This document shows positions 38,901 through 49,569 of a stretch of DNA of 64,000 bases, piece by piece; positions within the stretch are counted from its first letter, which is position 1, and the number at the start of each line of letters is the position of its first letter. A program made the position numbers and the translations under genes. The notes under the pieces are model-generated. The model searched no databases, was not told the DNA's origin, and saw only the letters and a program-made list of their open reading frames with translations. Origin of the DNA: Prunella strophiata. Lineage: Eukaryota; Chordata; Aves; Passeriformes; Prunellidae. Where the stretch lies: NCBI GenBank assembly GCA_036583965.1, contig JAZBQD010000019.1, forward strand, positions 15,825,585-15,889,584, read 5' to 3'.

Positions 38901-39534
38901 TGGAAACACTGAATAAAACAAAAAATACACAACTATTTTTAATCTTTATTATAAATTATATTTCTTTTTCCTAAATCCAGCATTTGTAGTTCTTTGGCTC
39001 GTTTTTTTTCCCCTGAGTGAACAAATCCAGATTTTCTCCACTTGGACATAGTTTTATTTTTAAACACAGCTTCCAGAAATGCATTTGTGTGGGATTGCAG
39101 TTGGGACCAGTGGAGAGCCATGGCACTCTGCCAGGCACTCACCCTGTCCCTGCAATACAGATGGATTGCCAGGGTTCTGGAGAAAAACAACCCCAAAACT
39201 TTAAACAAATTATGCTTAATGGAAATAAACATTTTTTGCCCTTCTCTATAACGATGTGGATAATGTGCTGGCTGTGTGTTTCTGGAGGACAGAGGAAGAG
39301 AGAAGGGGAGAGGGGGGCAGAGACAGAGCTCTGTGTGCCTGTAACTTGCTCTCCAGTGGATTCTCTGGGAAGCCTGTGGGAGAGACTGTCATTTCTAAGT
39401 CTGGAGTGTTTTGTAACTTTCAGCCCATCCTTCTATTAAAAGGTGGGCAGGCTGGCTGCAGCCAGCTATGATAAGAGCATTTATCTACTGGTTGATTTCT
39501 TCCATATATGGATTTGAAAGACCAGGAAAGAATA

Positions 39535-40590
39535 CAGACCCATATAACCATTTAGGTTGGATCAAGTCCAGCTGTTAACCCAGCATTGCCAAGTCCACCA
39601 ATAAACCAGATCCCCAAGTTTACACATCTTTTAAACACCTCCAGGGATGGTGCCTCTGCCACTTCCTGGGGTAACCTATTCTAATGATTGACTTCTTTCA
39701 GTGAAGAAATTTTTCTTTATATCCAATCTAAATATCCCCTGGAGCAATTTTAGGACATTTCCCCATGTCTTGTCACTTGTTACTTGGGAGAAGAGACCAA
39801 CTCCCACCTGGCTACAGCCTCCTTTTGGTGGTGGTAGAGAACAATATGGTCCCTCCTTAGCCTCCTTTTCTCCAGGCTAAACACCCCCTCAGCCACTCCT
39901 CATCAGAACCATGTTCTGGACATTTCCTCAGCTCTGTTGCCCTTCTCTGGAAATGTTTCAACCCCTCAATGTCTCTCTAGTCATGAGGGGCCCAGAACTG
40001 AGCACAGGGTTTGAGGTGTGGCCTCACCAGTGCTGAGTACAGAGGGAGAATGACCTCCCTGCTCCTGCTGGCCACACTGTTCCTGATACAGGCCAGGATG
40101 GCATTGGCCTTCTTGGCCACCTGGGCTCTGCTGGCTCATGTTCAGCTGCTGTCACCAGCACCCCCAGGTCCTTTTTTGCTGGGCAGCTTTCCAGCCACTC
40201 TGTCCCCAGCCTGTTGTGCTTTCTGGGGATTGTTGTGAGTGACCCCAGTGCAGGACCTTACCTTTGCTGACCTCACACAGTTGGGTGTCAGCCCATGGAT
40301 TCAACTGTCCAGATCCCCCAGCAGAGCCTTCCTGCCCTTCAGGAGATCAACACTCCTGCCCAGCTTGGTTTGAACTGCAAACTCAGTGAGGGTTCACTCA
40401 ATGCCCTTGTCCAGATCATTGATGATGACATTGAACAGCACTGGCACCAATACTGAGCTCTGGTGACCACCAGGTGTGACCAGTTACCCACTGGATTTAA
40501 CTCCATTCACCACCACTTTGGGCCTGGCCATCCAGACAGTTTTTTACCCAGAGACAGTGCACCCATCCATGTCAAATATATGCCTTGGAT
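39535..40590 (-). mobile_element. CR1 LINE 3' third, antisense (about 1.05 kb)
   Basis: On the + strand the element runs from a diverged 3' tail (TTTAGGTTGGATCAAGTCCA, 39551-39570) through the 3' UTR and ORF2 C-terminal region (GTGGCCTCACCAGTGCTGAG, 40018-40037; CACCCCCAGGTCC, 40160-40172) into the reverse-transcriptase region ('GATCATTGATGATGACATTG' at 40415-40434). Frames are broken by indels and stops. The terminal octamer repeats are eroded. It is 5'-truncated and dead. It is the same subfamily type as the copy at 59309-60690. Confidence 0.92.
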
Positions 40591-41490
40591 ATTTCCTGTG
40601 GACAGCTTTGATCCTCTCCTCCATGTCATGCTCCCGAGCTTTACTGGGTTTTGGTGATCAGTGACAATGCTATGAAACCAGTACCTGGTTGGGATTGGTT
40701 TTTTACCATAAGGTTAAGGGCAAGCAGAGTATGCTGTAGGCTATAACCTACCTCAGAGAGGAAAAGGCACCACAGATATCTCTCTGGTTTTTCAAGCTGG
40801 TGCTGATAAATCTTTTCTGTTGCTATGGTGTGGGTTCTTTGCAATAACAAACCTTTGGGTGACCATGTCAAATGCAGAGATCATTCGGAGAGAGAGAGAT
40901 GCTGAAAGGGAAGGGAAGGGAAGTAGGAGGGCTCAAATTCCAGCTGATGACAAACAATGAATCAGTGTTTGTCTCAGCAGAGGGCCATCAGAAATTTTGC
41001 ACTTTACTTTCAGTGACTTTTTTTTTGGGTCTGATACTCCACTTTGAAAAGGCTTCTTTTTACTTTCTCTAATCTTTTTTTTCCTCTGCTTTTACTTTTT
41101 TTTCTTTGTGCATAAAAGGAAGGTGGATCTCTTCCAAATTCCACACAGCCCAGGAATATTTGCTTTCTACAGTATGGCTCTAAACACAGAGAACTTATTC
41201 TTGCAAATGGTTTGATCCTCCAATCCACAAAATACTGGATCAAACTTTGAAGGTTTTTGTGGCTGAAATGTACCTGCTGTCCTTTCTGAGGCAATTGAAG
41301 TGGTCACTAAACTTCCTTCCAGAGGAGCTGCTTTATCATGCTGTCGTTTCCCACATTGCTTTACTGGTGAGGGGGAAGCAAAACAGTGTTAGGGGGGAGC
41401 CTTTTCAATGCTTTCCAGTGTGCAAAGTAGGTGCATTTGGTTTTGTTCTCAAAATACACCTGTTGTGTTTAGCTGGCACAACTGTTGAGA

Positions 41491-41533
41491 AGAAGTTATC
41501 TTGCCCAGATTGAAGAAGTTATCTTGCCCAGAT
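41491..41533. repeat. 23-bp-period tandem duplication
   Basis: AGAAGTTATCTTGCCCAGAT occurs at 41491-41510 and again at 41514-41533, with TGA between the copies. Confidence 0.95.
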
Positions 41534-42289
41534 GTCTTATGCCTGTGGAAAAACACTGTGCTGGAAATGCCTGGATTTGCCTTGAAGGCTTACTTCTATT
41601 CTTGGGTCAAGGCTGAAAGGGAGGACTGTTTTCTTGTTTTCTGAATGTTTCTGTGCAGACTGAGCTGAAAGTTCATGAAGACTGTAGAGGAGAGGGGTAA
41701 CCAATTCAAGTGCTTGCTTGCTTCTTACTGCTTTTCACACTGCAAGTCCTGAAAATGGATTAATTCAGAATTTTGTACCTTGGCAACCGTGAACTTTCTG
41801 ACCTAGTTAAATGGACCCTTTGTTTTGCTGTTTCCTTCCAGATGTGATAGGCTGATGGAAAAGAATCAGAAGCAGCAGTATGGTCAGCTGAGATTTCTTT
41901 TAAGGATATTAACTGATTTTTCTGGAACTTGCTTGAAGAGGTTAATTATCTCCTTCCGTGTCCTTTAGCCAAGCTGCAGTTCACTGCATTTTGCCTTCAT
42001 TTTGCAGATACTTAGGCTGTCCCCATGCCTTTGTGCTGTACTACTTGTGAGAGTGAGAACATGTCAGGACAGCCAGACCTTCTGTGGGCTGCCTCACCTG
42101 GCCACAGCTCAGCCATCCCTGAGCATCCACACCAAGTGTGTCCTGCTGGTCTCTGGGCTTGCAGGGAGTGGCTGCCTGTCAGAGCTCTCTCAGGAGCTCG
42201 AGATGACCCCGATCAGTCAGAAACTTTGTGTTCTGGCCTGAGAACTGAAGAAGGGGTCAGGAGTCCTTCTTGTGCAGTTTTCAAGGTTG

Positions 42290-42295
42290 TTTATT
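42290..42295 (-). terminator. LTR polyadenylation signal
   Basis: The minus strand reads AATAAA in solo LTR copy 2. Copy 1 has the same signal at 27681-27686. Both would act on antisense transcripts, not on ITPK1. Confidence 0.6.
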
Positions 42296-42387
42296 ATTTC
42301 TTATCTAACAGATTTTCTCCCTGCCCTGCTGAGGTCTGTTCAGCAGGCCAGTTCAGAGTACACTGTCCATCCCCAGGGCGGTGTTAT

Positions 42388-42395
42388 CTTTTATA
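42388..42395 (-). promoter_or_regulatory. LTR TATA box
   Basis: The minus strand reads TATAAAAG inside solo LTR copy 2, about 93 bp upstream of its AATAAA signal. This is the spacing expected between the U3 promoter and the end of R. Whether it drives transcription is unknown. Confidence 0.6.
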
Positions 42396-43593
42396 CTAAA
42401 AGCTACGTGTACATTATTTACAGTTATTTTCCAGTACCTATCATCCATGTTACAGAGTCTAACTCTACTCTAAGCCAATCCAAAAGTGCCACCATCACCC
42501 AGAAGATGGAGGCTGTGAAGAAGGAGAAAGAAGGACAGAACATGCCCAAATTCCTCCATCTTGACCCCCGAACCCTTATTCTAAAAAACCCTAAAATTCT
42601 ACATTTTCACCCTGTGATGAACTTATTATTACTCTACTTAATTTGTGTGGCTTGTAACTCTTCATATAAGGTTGGTAATCTTTTCCATGGCTCAAGATCA
42701 AAGGCACAGGGGTCTTGGGCTCTGTGCCAAGGTCTCTGAGCCCCCTGCCAGGGGCTGGAGCCATCCAGGGCAGCCAGAGGGATGTGCTGGGTTCTGACAG
42801 TTGCCCACCTGTGAGCAGTGCCCCTGTTTGCCTCCTGGGAAGAGAGACACACACACTGTGTGTTCCAGTTGTATTGGAACCTGCATAAGGACTTCAAAGG
42901 GCCCCAACCCATAACTGTTAGTAGCAGCATGTAGTAATGGGCAAGCAAAGGTGGTCTCTGAGGGAGGACTTGGCAGTCTTTCAGTTTGCTTTTGTGCCAT
43001 AGGTGCCTTCAGTTACTCTGCTCAGGGAAGCCTGGCCCAGGTAAGAGTGCCTATACAAGAAAAGTAATTCAGCTCCGTGGATTGGCTTCATTAGCAACTA
43101 GAAATTAACAGAAGGCTGATAGATCTCTGCTGGTTTAGTTTTCTTGGTTTGATCCTGTCTTGTAGGATCTTTAACTTCTTTAAGGCACTCACTCTTTAAT
43201 TCAAAGCAGGGCCATTTCTATAGTGTGGGAGATTTTAGTAGGACAAAACTCAAGCTAATGAGACAAAACAGCATCAGCAGCAGCCCAGTACTCCTCTCCC
43301 TCCTGTGCCTCTCACACCCCTCTTCACCAGAGTTGGATAAAAAGGACAGCAGCAATAGAAAGGGTCATGCAGGTGAAATCAGGTGCTAACTTTAGTGAGC
43401 ACACATCCATCTTTCAAAGATGTTCCTGGTTTGGCATTTACTAGGTTAAGTTGTCCTTGATGCAGTAGGTCTTACAAGCTAGGTGAACTGAACCTCACAG
43501 CTTTTTATGCTGTGAGCAGCCTGGTGTGTTGGCTGGAACATGAGCCAGTTCTGCCACTTACACTGGACTAAAGTTAAATCTGGTAAGTAGCCT

Positions 43594-43770
43594 CATGGGA
43601 TCATCAAGTTCCATGAGCATCTTAGGGGTCTGCAGTACATCATCTTCATCAAAGCAGATTTGGCATTAAAGTTAGACTAAGTTGCTCAGGGCTTTGCCCA
43701 GTCAGGTATTGAAAATTTTGACAAATGGAGATCCTGCCACCTCTGTGGGACCCTGCTGTAACCAGACTGC
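43594..43770 (-). mobile_element. Old CR1 relic, antisense
   Basis: The order 'GGGATCATCAAGTTCC' (43597-43612), then TTAGACTAAGTTGCTCAGGG (43673-43692), then TGGAGATCCTGCCACCTCTG follows the antisense CR1 3' region. Compare the younger copy at 24588, which has 'CTAGACCAGGTTGCTCAAAG'. Divergence is high and the terminal repeats are gone. Confidence 0.55.
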
Positions 43771-44335
43771 CTTTGTGGTAGATTTTTTTTTGCCTGTTTT
43801 AGTTGGAATCTCCACAGTTTTGATTTATATCCTGATAAATCCAAGCCTTCACAATGACACTGGCCAGCTCTCTTAGGATCCTTGCATGCATCTCATACAG
43901 GTCCAGTAAGTTTCTTTGCATTGATATTTCATCAAGAGAGAATTCCTCAATCCTTTTCCAGTGCAGGTGGTTCCTCTGCTCTTGAACCCTGTTTTGGTAC
44001 TGGAACTAAGACCTCTAACACCTTGCCACTGTTTTCATGCCTTCCTGTGCTGTCTGGAGCAGACTTTCTGCACACCCCACCCCAAATCTTTGTCTCCTAC
44101 CCAGCTAACTGCCAAAGTCTGCTATTGGGAGTTGTCTGGGAGCTGCACCCCTCCTGACCAGCTAAGTAGCTGTCTCAGTAGCAGATGAATTTCCACAGAT
44201 CCTGACTCACTTGCTTTTGTGTTACCTTTATTCCTGTCCTGGGTGCTGTTCTGTGCAATCCCAGTGGGTGAAGGGCACAGCAGAACTTCCTTTTATTAGT
44301 GGTGTTGATCCTTGTTAGCTCATTCCTTTTGCATG

Positions 44336-44377
44336 TGTGTGAATGTACCAGGAAACTGTGTGAGCATACCAGGAAAC
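44336..44377. repeat. 21-bp tandem duplication
   Basis: TGTGTGAATGTACCAGGAAAC and TGTGTGAGCATACCAGGAAAC are directly adjacent and differ at three positions. They lie 309 bp upstream of the 126-nt ITPK1 exon. Confidence 0.9.
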
Positions 44378-44685
44378 TGAGCTGAAGAGCCATATGTTGG
44401 TTTAGGGTGGAGAAGCAGAGGAAGATGTTTGGAATGGAGGGTACTTGCTGATGACTTCACTGTTTTTCATGGAATTAGAGCCACACTGCTGAGAAATAAG
44501 TGTCTGAGTAAAGTTTTCTAACATTCAGTGATGTGTAAATTCTCAGGGATTTGGATAACATACCAAAACAAAGGCACTGTGTAAAGTAAATGTCATCTGT
44601 GTGGCAGCAGCACCTTGGATGGTGGCAGGGACAAGAGCTTGGATCCCCCATATATTAATAAAATATTTCTCTCTGTTTTTTTCAG

Positions 44686-44811
44686 CTTGACCTCACCAAA
44701 CCCATTGAAGATCAGGGCCCCTTGGATGTGATCATACATAAACTGACAGATGTAATCCTTGAAGCAGACCAGAATGACAGCCAGTCACTGGAGTTGGTTC
44801 ACAGGTTCCAG
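44686..44811 (+). CDS. ITPK1: ITPK1 internal coding exon (42 codons)
   Basis: This is the second ITPK1 exon in the window. It is exactly 126 nt, with phase 0 on both sides. The peptide begins LDLTKPIEDQGPLDV and ends SLELVHRFQ. It corresponds to about residues 41-82 of the vertebrate enzyme, in the N-terminal domain that packs against the ATP-grasp core and helps form the inositol-phosphate pocket. The match to the mammalian protein as I remember it is nearly complete, with conservative changes near the start (LDLTKPIED against LNLSRPIEE). The acceptor is CTCTGTTTTTTTCAG (44671-44685) and the donor is a perfect CAG|GTAAGT at 44812. It is separated from the microexon by a 39,997-bp intron and from the next exon by 7,753 bp. 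No frameshift or stop is present. This is ordinary constrained coding sequence; the substrate roles are family knowledge. Confidence 0.97.
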
Positions 44812-46877
44812 GTAAGTAGTTCTTCCTGCATTTCAAGCAGGAGGATGATTTGGGTGCAGCAAATTCAGTCTGATTACAGTGCAGTTTGTAGTTTGGTGAA
44901 AAGAGCTGTCTGATGCACTGTTGATTTGCTGCTGATAGCCCAGCAAAAGTGGTTTTGTCAGTTTAAAATGGACTTGCACCTTGGGAAGGTTTTGTTTTGT
45001 ATCAGTATGGTGAGTTAGAACTGGTTTCCCACCAAAGGTTCTTATGCCATTTCAAGAGTGCTAGTGCTGCTCACAGAAAAGAACAGGTGTTTGTAGATCA
45101 CTGTATGTGCATCCCTCCATGACAGAAGCCACTGAATCAGTTTGGCCCAGTTCTGTCTAGTCTTCCCAGTTCCTGGAATGCTAGTTTCTGCAACATCAAG
45201 ATTACTGTGAGTGACTCTGTCCTCTAGTGCTGAAAATCCTGTTACATTTTTTTCCCCCCTCAAGTTTACATTGAAGGTCAGAAATATGCAGGATGTAGTG
45301 GTACAGAGAACTGTTTTCCCCAAGAAAAAGTGTCTTAAAAGATTCTCTCCCAGTGCCTTCCAAACTTTTTTATTTTGGAAAACAGAGGATGAGATAGAGG
45401 GTAGGGCCCCTGTGAGCTGACATCTGAAAGATATCCTCTCTCCAATAAAGTAAGGCTTTAAGCTTTTGCTTCTGCAGGAGACTGAGTTGTGCCACATCAC
45501 TGGCATGCAGGAATCTCCCACAGCAGTGAAACATATAACCAGGAACCAGCTGTGCAGAGCACAGGCCTTTCTGTGTTGAATTACATGCCAAAATGTGTTT
45601 CTAGAGTATACTCTCATGTAGTTTCATATCCAGGGCAGAAACTATCTGCAAATTGCTGCCTGTATCCATCTGTCCTGTATTACTTTTAAGGTATTAAAAA
45701 TCATTAGAAATTAAGAGAAGCATATTCCATAAGAAAAAGAAATCGTAAGGGTACTTTTGTATAATGTGTGTTTTATAGGGTTATTGTTTTGGGTTCTTAA
45801 AACTAAAATCAATGAGCAACCTAGAAAATGAAAAATGGGCCTTGCAAGAAAGCTGTTTGTACGAGTGAGGTGTTATATAAGCACTGTGGTATTTCTGGCA
45901 CCTACACTCAAGTGGAAATAGTGTGGTTCCCTTATTGTTGATTAAGTTGACTGAAAAAGTTGTGATGATCTTAACCAGACCAAACAGTGCAAAATTCATT
46001 ATGCTTTTTTTCCTGCTATTGAATATAAATATGACAGCAAGATGATACCTGGCAGCAGTCTTACTGTTGGCTCCATAAAGCAGTCTTCCAGGAAGCAGAG
46101 AGCAAGGGATCCTTGACCACAGGAGGAGGAATGATCTGCCAGACTACATTTATGACCTTTTTAAGAATGACTTTTTTTCAGATCTGTGTTATAGAGGGCC
46201 TTGACCATCTAATCTGCAAAGAGCCTAAAGAGGAAGCTGGCTTCATGTTTACATGACTCTGTGTCCCTGCTCTCTGGAGTCTGTGATGAGCCCTTGTAGG
46301 ACCTGGCAGAGAGTGCTAATAGAACAGGAAGCCTCTTGGCATGCCATTTTCTGATTGTTTTCAATTGCCTTGGAAAAAAAAAATTACAGGAGAATGAAAA
46401 TGGTATGGAGGAGTTGCCTGTTGACAGTGGCATTTTTAGCTCCAGAAGACCATTAGGGCTGAGCTTTCTGAGGTCTTTGTGCTAGTTGGATGTGGTATGG
46501 ACTGCAGTTTCTCAGCAGAATATTGGTGGGTGCAATTGTTCTCCACTGCACTGAAAATCAGTGTTGAGTGCCTGGTGATCTCATCCAAAGCCAAAACAAA
46601 GACTGCATGCAGCACCTAGTGTAGTGTGTGAGATGTAAAGTGGAGAAATATTGTTATTTGCTTTTTAGGTCACTTGAATCCTTACTTTGGGGGATGATGA
46701 ATTTCTGTAGAAATGACAGTCAGTCTCCTTCCCTACCCACTGTAACACAGGGCTGGACTGATTGAACACAGGTAATTAGTTAACTGTGAAAATTGGTTAT
46801 AGTCCTTGGTGGTTCCTTCTTGACCAGAGGGACGTGGAGGGAGGTCAGGTGGAGAGGCAGAGTCCCCAGGGTGCCCT

Positions 46878-46976
46878 TCACTTACTGGTGCTACAGTTCT
46901 GCCTTCTTGGTAAGGAAGAAAACCAACTACCCCAGTTCCTGCCTTCCAGACAAAGTATATGGCTTTGAAAACTGAG
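46878..46976 (+). repeat. Dispersed direct duplication, copy A (99 bp)
   Basis: This segment recurs at 49067-49166 in the same orientation, with about five differences including one single-base indel. Both copies start TCACTTA and end TTTGAAAACTGAG. The sequence is not CR1 or LTR that I recognise. Flanks do not align. Confidence 0.9.
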
Positions 46977-49066
46977 TGTGTTTTGGCTCTTGTAAGGCAT
47001 TGGGGAATCTTTGTTAGGCTTTCATTAGAGCAAAATGCTCTCTGAGCAGCTCCCTGTCATAGCTGTGCAGGGGCCTGAGTAGCTTCATTCACTGCAGCTT
47101 CATATTGCATTCAAAATGATGGCTGGAGTGATGGAAAATCAATAGGGTTATTAATTTGTCTTTCAAAGCTTTTTCTGAGCAGGTTCTCTTTGCATTAGCC
47201 TACTTAAAAAGACAGATCAGACACAGTTTTTATCCTAGTCTTTCTTTTGCTATCAGGTTGATGCAAATTTAAAATGTTTCCTCCCCTGCTGCCCTTCAAC
47301 TCTTGACTCTCCCACTCTGGAGTTGTCCAGGATGGACTCTTCTAATCTTGGTTGAGAACTTCCTTAGAAGGGTTTGGGACTGAGAGGAAGGAAAATGAGG
47401 GAGATATTTTGGAGGGAGGAAGGTAGGAGACTTCTCAGCTGAGAATAGGCAAGCAAAAAACCAAAGGAAACTGTTGTGTCTTAATAATTATTTTCTAATT
47501 GGAGGGACAGGTTAATACAAAATTGAAATGGTCTATTTACACCTGAATTCACAGGCCAATACCTGTGTTTTATACATTTGAAAAATAATGATGTCTTAAA
47601 TTATTGGAAAAGCCTCATAAACAGCAAAATTAACTAAAAATTTGTCATTCAGGTTCTAGGGGTTAGGATAGCTTCCTGTGGGTAGGATTTGCAAGGTGAA
47701 GGAGCAAAGGACTTCTGAAGGCTACACAGGGCAGCTGGATACTCAGAAAGTTTCTTTGAGATACATAGAAAATAGAAATGTAACAGAGAAGATCAGTTCC
47801 CCCTTCCCCTTGCCACACCCCTCATTCCTCCTAACCGCTGCAGAAATCTCCTTTAGATTTAGAGACAGACAATTTTGAGGTGAGCATTTATTGAAGACCC
47901 AATACACCTTCACCTTTCCCTTTGGAAGGAGGTGTCCTTAAAAAGACACCATCACAGCCTAAGACAACAAAAAGGAGCTTTTAAATCTGAATCTGATGCA
48001 AACACTTCAGACAAGCTTGTGTTTACATCTCTTTCTCCCTTTGGAAATGTTGACATGTTTTTACAAGCAGTCATTGTCATGTTTCTCTATGTGGGAAAAC
48101 ACAAATCCAAATGGCATTATTGTTTCTTTTGCTTCCTTGTTTTCTTTTGGAATATTTTTTATGGAACTTTGTCTAATATTAAATAAAACATTATATAAGT
48201 TTTATTACTTAGTAATAAAAGCAAGTCAATGAATCAGTGAGTCTCTTATCATCTAATGACCTATTATTTGCAGTAGATACTGTATCAACTTTCTGTTAAA
48301 ATATTTTAAAAAATCATTAACTACCTTTTTTTGGGTAAAATGACAAGCAACTCTATTCTCATCTATACACAGACTTCTCAAGGAAAGTATTTGTTTTTAA
48401 TTGCTGGGTTGTATCCAGAGGTATTTAATAGGAAACTTGAAATATTTGGTCTCTTTCTGATTTCAAGTTTCATTGCTGGCCTTCTGCCAGTGATGGGGCT
48501 GGTACAAAGAATGACTTAACACCAGGCCTGGAATACAAACAAAGGAGGATCAGCTAAAATACCTTGTTTGTTCTTATTTGCTTATATTATGTCAAAGATT
48601 AGAAAGAGGAAAATATAGATGTTGTCTGGGTCAAGCTGAACTGCAGCCCAAGGACAGAGCCCTTTCAATCTATTGTTGGAAAGCCTAAATATCTTCCACA
48701 TTGTTGCCTGTGTGGTTGGAATCTGCTGCTGGATATCAGTCTTCAGTAAGTCCACCAAAGCAGAGAGCAGAGTTGTTTTGCTGGATGAGAGAATACTTGA
48801 AGGTTCAAAGTTGAAAGGTTGGGCTGTACTGAATAGAGTACTGCTGTACTCTCTTGGCTTCAGTGTTTCTCTTTTCCTTCTTCAACTGCTTCATTTTCAA
48901 GTTCATGTCTATAGTAGCTCATCTGCTTTCAAAATAATTAGGCAGAAACCCTACATGTTTATGCAGATCTGTATTTCTGGTAATGGAGCCACTCTGTGCT
49001 GTGGGAAGAGTGCTGTTCCTTAGGCTGCATCAAGAGTTCTCCAGTCTCTTAAGTGATCTTCACAGG

Positions 49067-49166
49067 TCACTTAGTGGTGCTACAGTTCTGCCTCCTTGGT
49101 AAGAAAGAAAACCAAACTACCCCAGTTCCTGCCTTCTAGACAAAGTATATGGCTTTGAAAACTGAG
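49067..49166 (+). repeat. Dispersed direct duplication, copy B (100 bp)
   Basis: This is the partner of 46878-46976, 2.2 kb downstream in the same intron. High identity over about 100 bp with abrupt ends suggests either a recent local templated duplication or two short copies of an unrecognised interspersed repeat. Confidence 0.9.
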
Positions 49167-49549
49167 CATTCTTGTAGTACATGATGTGTGCAGCAATTTC
49201 TAGTAAAGAATCAAAGTTTGTGAAAGGTTTCACATCAACTACCATAATTGTTCCTATGAAACTAACAACACTGACTTTTCTTATTGTAATTTCCTGTTGT
49301 AGACAATTGGTGTAAGGTTCAGATCTTTTAATTACTCATGCACAGAAAACTACTTTAAATAAGTATTGAAACTTTCTTTTGCATGTGTTAATGATGTACT
49401 GATGAGAGGTGTGGGAGACTGGGAAAGTGCTGGCAGCCTAAAGGCCCAAGGGGAAGCTGGAAGCCCCTGCACAGCTTCAGCAGTTAATCTCTAGCTGTGT
49501 TCAAACAGAAAGGACACATACAAATACACTGACCTTGTTCTGCATTGAG

Positions 49550-49569
49550 AGCCTCTTTGAAAAGAGGCT
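49550..49569. repeat. Perfect 20-bp inverted repeat
   Basis: AGCCTCTTT and AAAGAGGCT are separated by GA, so the hairpin would have an 8-bp stem with a 4-nt loop. Confidence 0.9.

Larger units (their letters stand above)
42177..42799 (-). mobile_element. Solo LTR, copy 2 (same family as 27568-28191)
   Basis: This is a 623-bp element collinear with copy 1 over its whole length, with the same TGTCAGA...TCTGACA ends. The flanking 6-mers are GCTGCC (42171-42176) and GTTGCC (42800-42805), a 6-bp target duplication with one later substitution. The different flanks show that it is an independent insertion, not a segmental copy. The minus strand keeps TATAAAAG (42388-42395) and AATAAA (42290-42295), about 90 bp apart, as expected of a short R region. 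It lies antisense to ITPK1, 1.9 kb upstream of the 126-nt exon. No viral genes are present. Confidence 0.92.
4689..44685 (+). other. ITPK1 40-kb intron between the microexon and the 126-nt exon
   Basis: This is a 39,997-bp GT-AG intron. From 4689 to about 17297 I see only unique-looking sequence with small tandem repeats and hairpins. Between 17298 and 28191 are CR1 fragments, an ERVL-like LTR and a solo LTR. From 28192 to 39534 there is a short tandem duplication, a possible ancient CR1 piece near 31600, a 37-T run, a hairpin and an (AGC)5 run at 37049-37063, and otherwise nothing identifiable. From 39535 to about 43770 the intron holds CR1, a second solo LTR and an old CR1 relic. No CpG island or exon with a recognisable product was found. 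Confidence 0.85.

Noticed and set aside
42272..42739. 155-codon frame, with a similar frame at 27772-28131
   Set aside because: Both lie inside the two solo LTRs. Their resemblance only reflects the shared LTR sequence and is not a duplicated gene.
45042..45617. 191-codon open frame on the minus strand in the ITPK1 intron
   Set aside because: It has no domain or family I recognise, mixed low-complexity composition, no promoter or splice context, and lies in ordinary intron.
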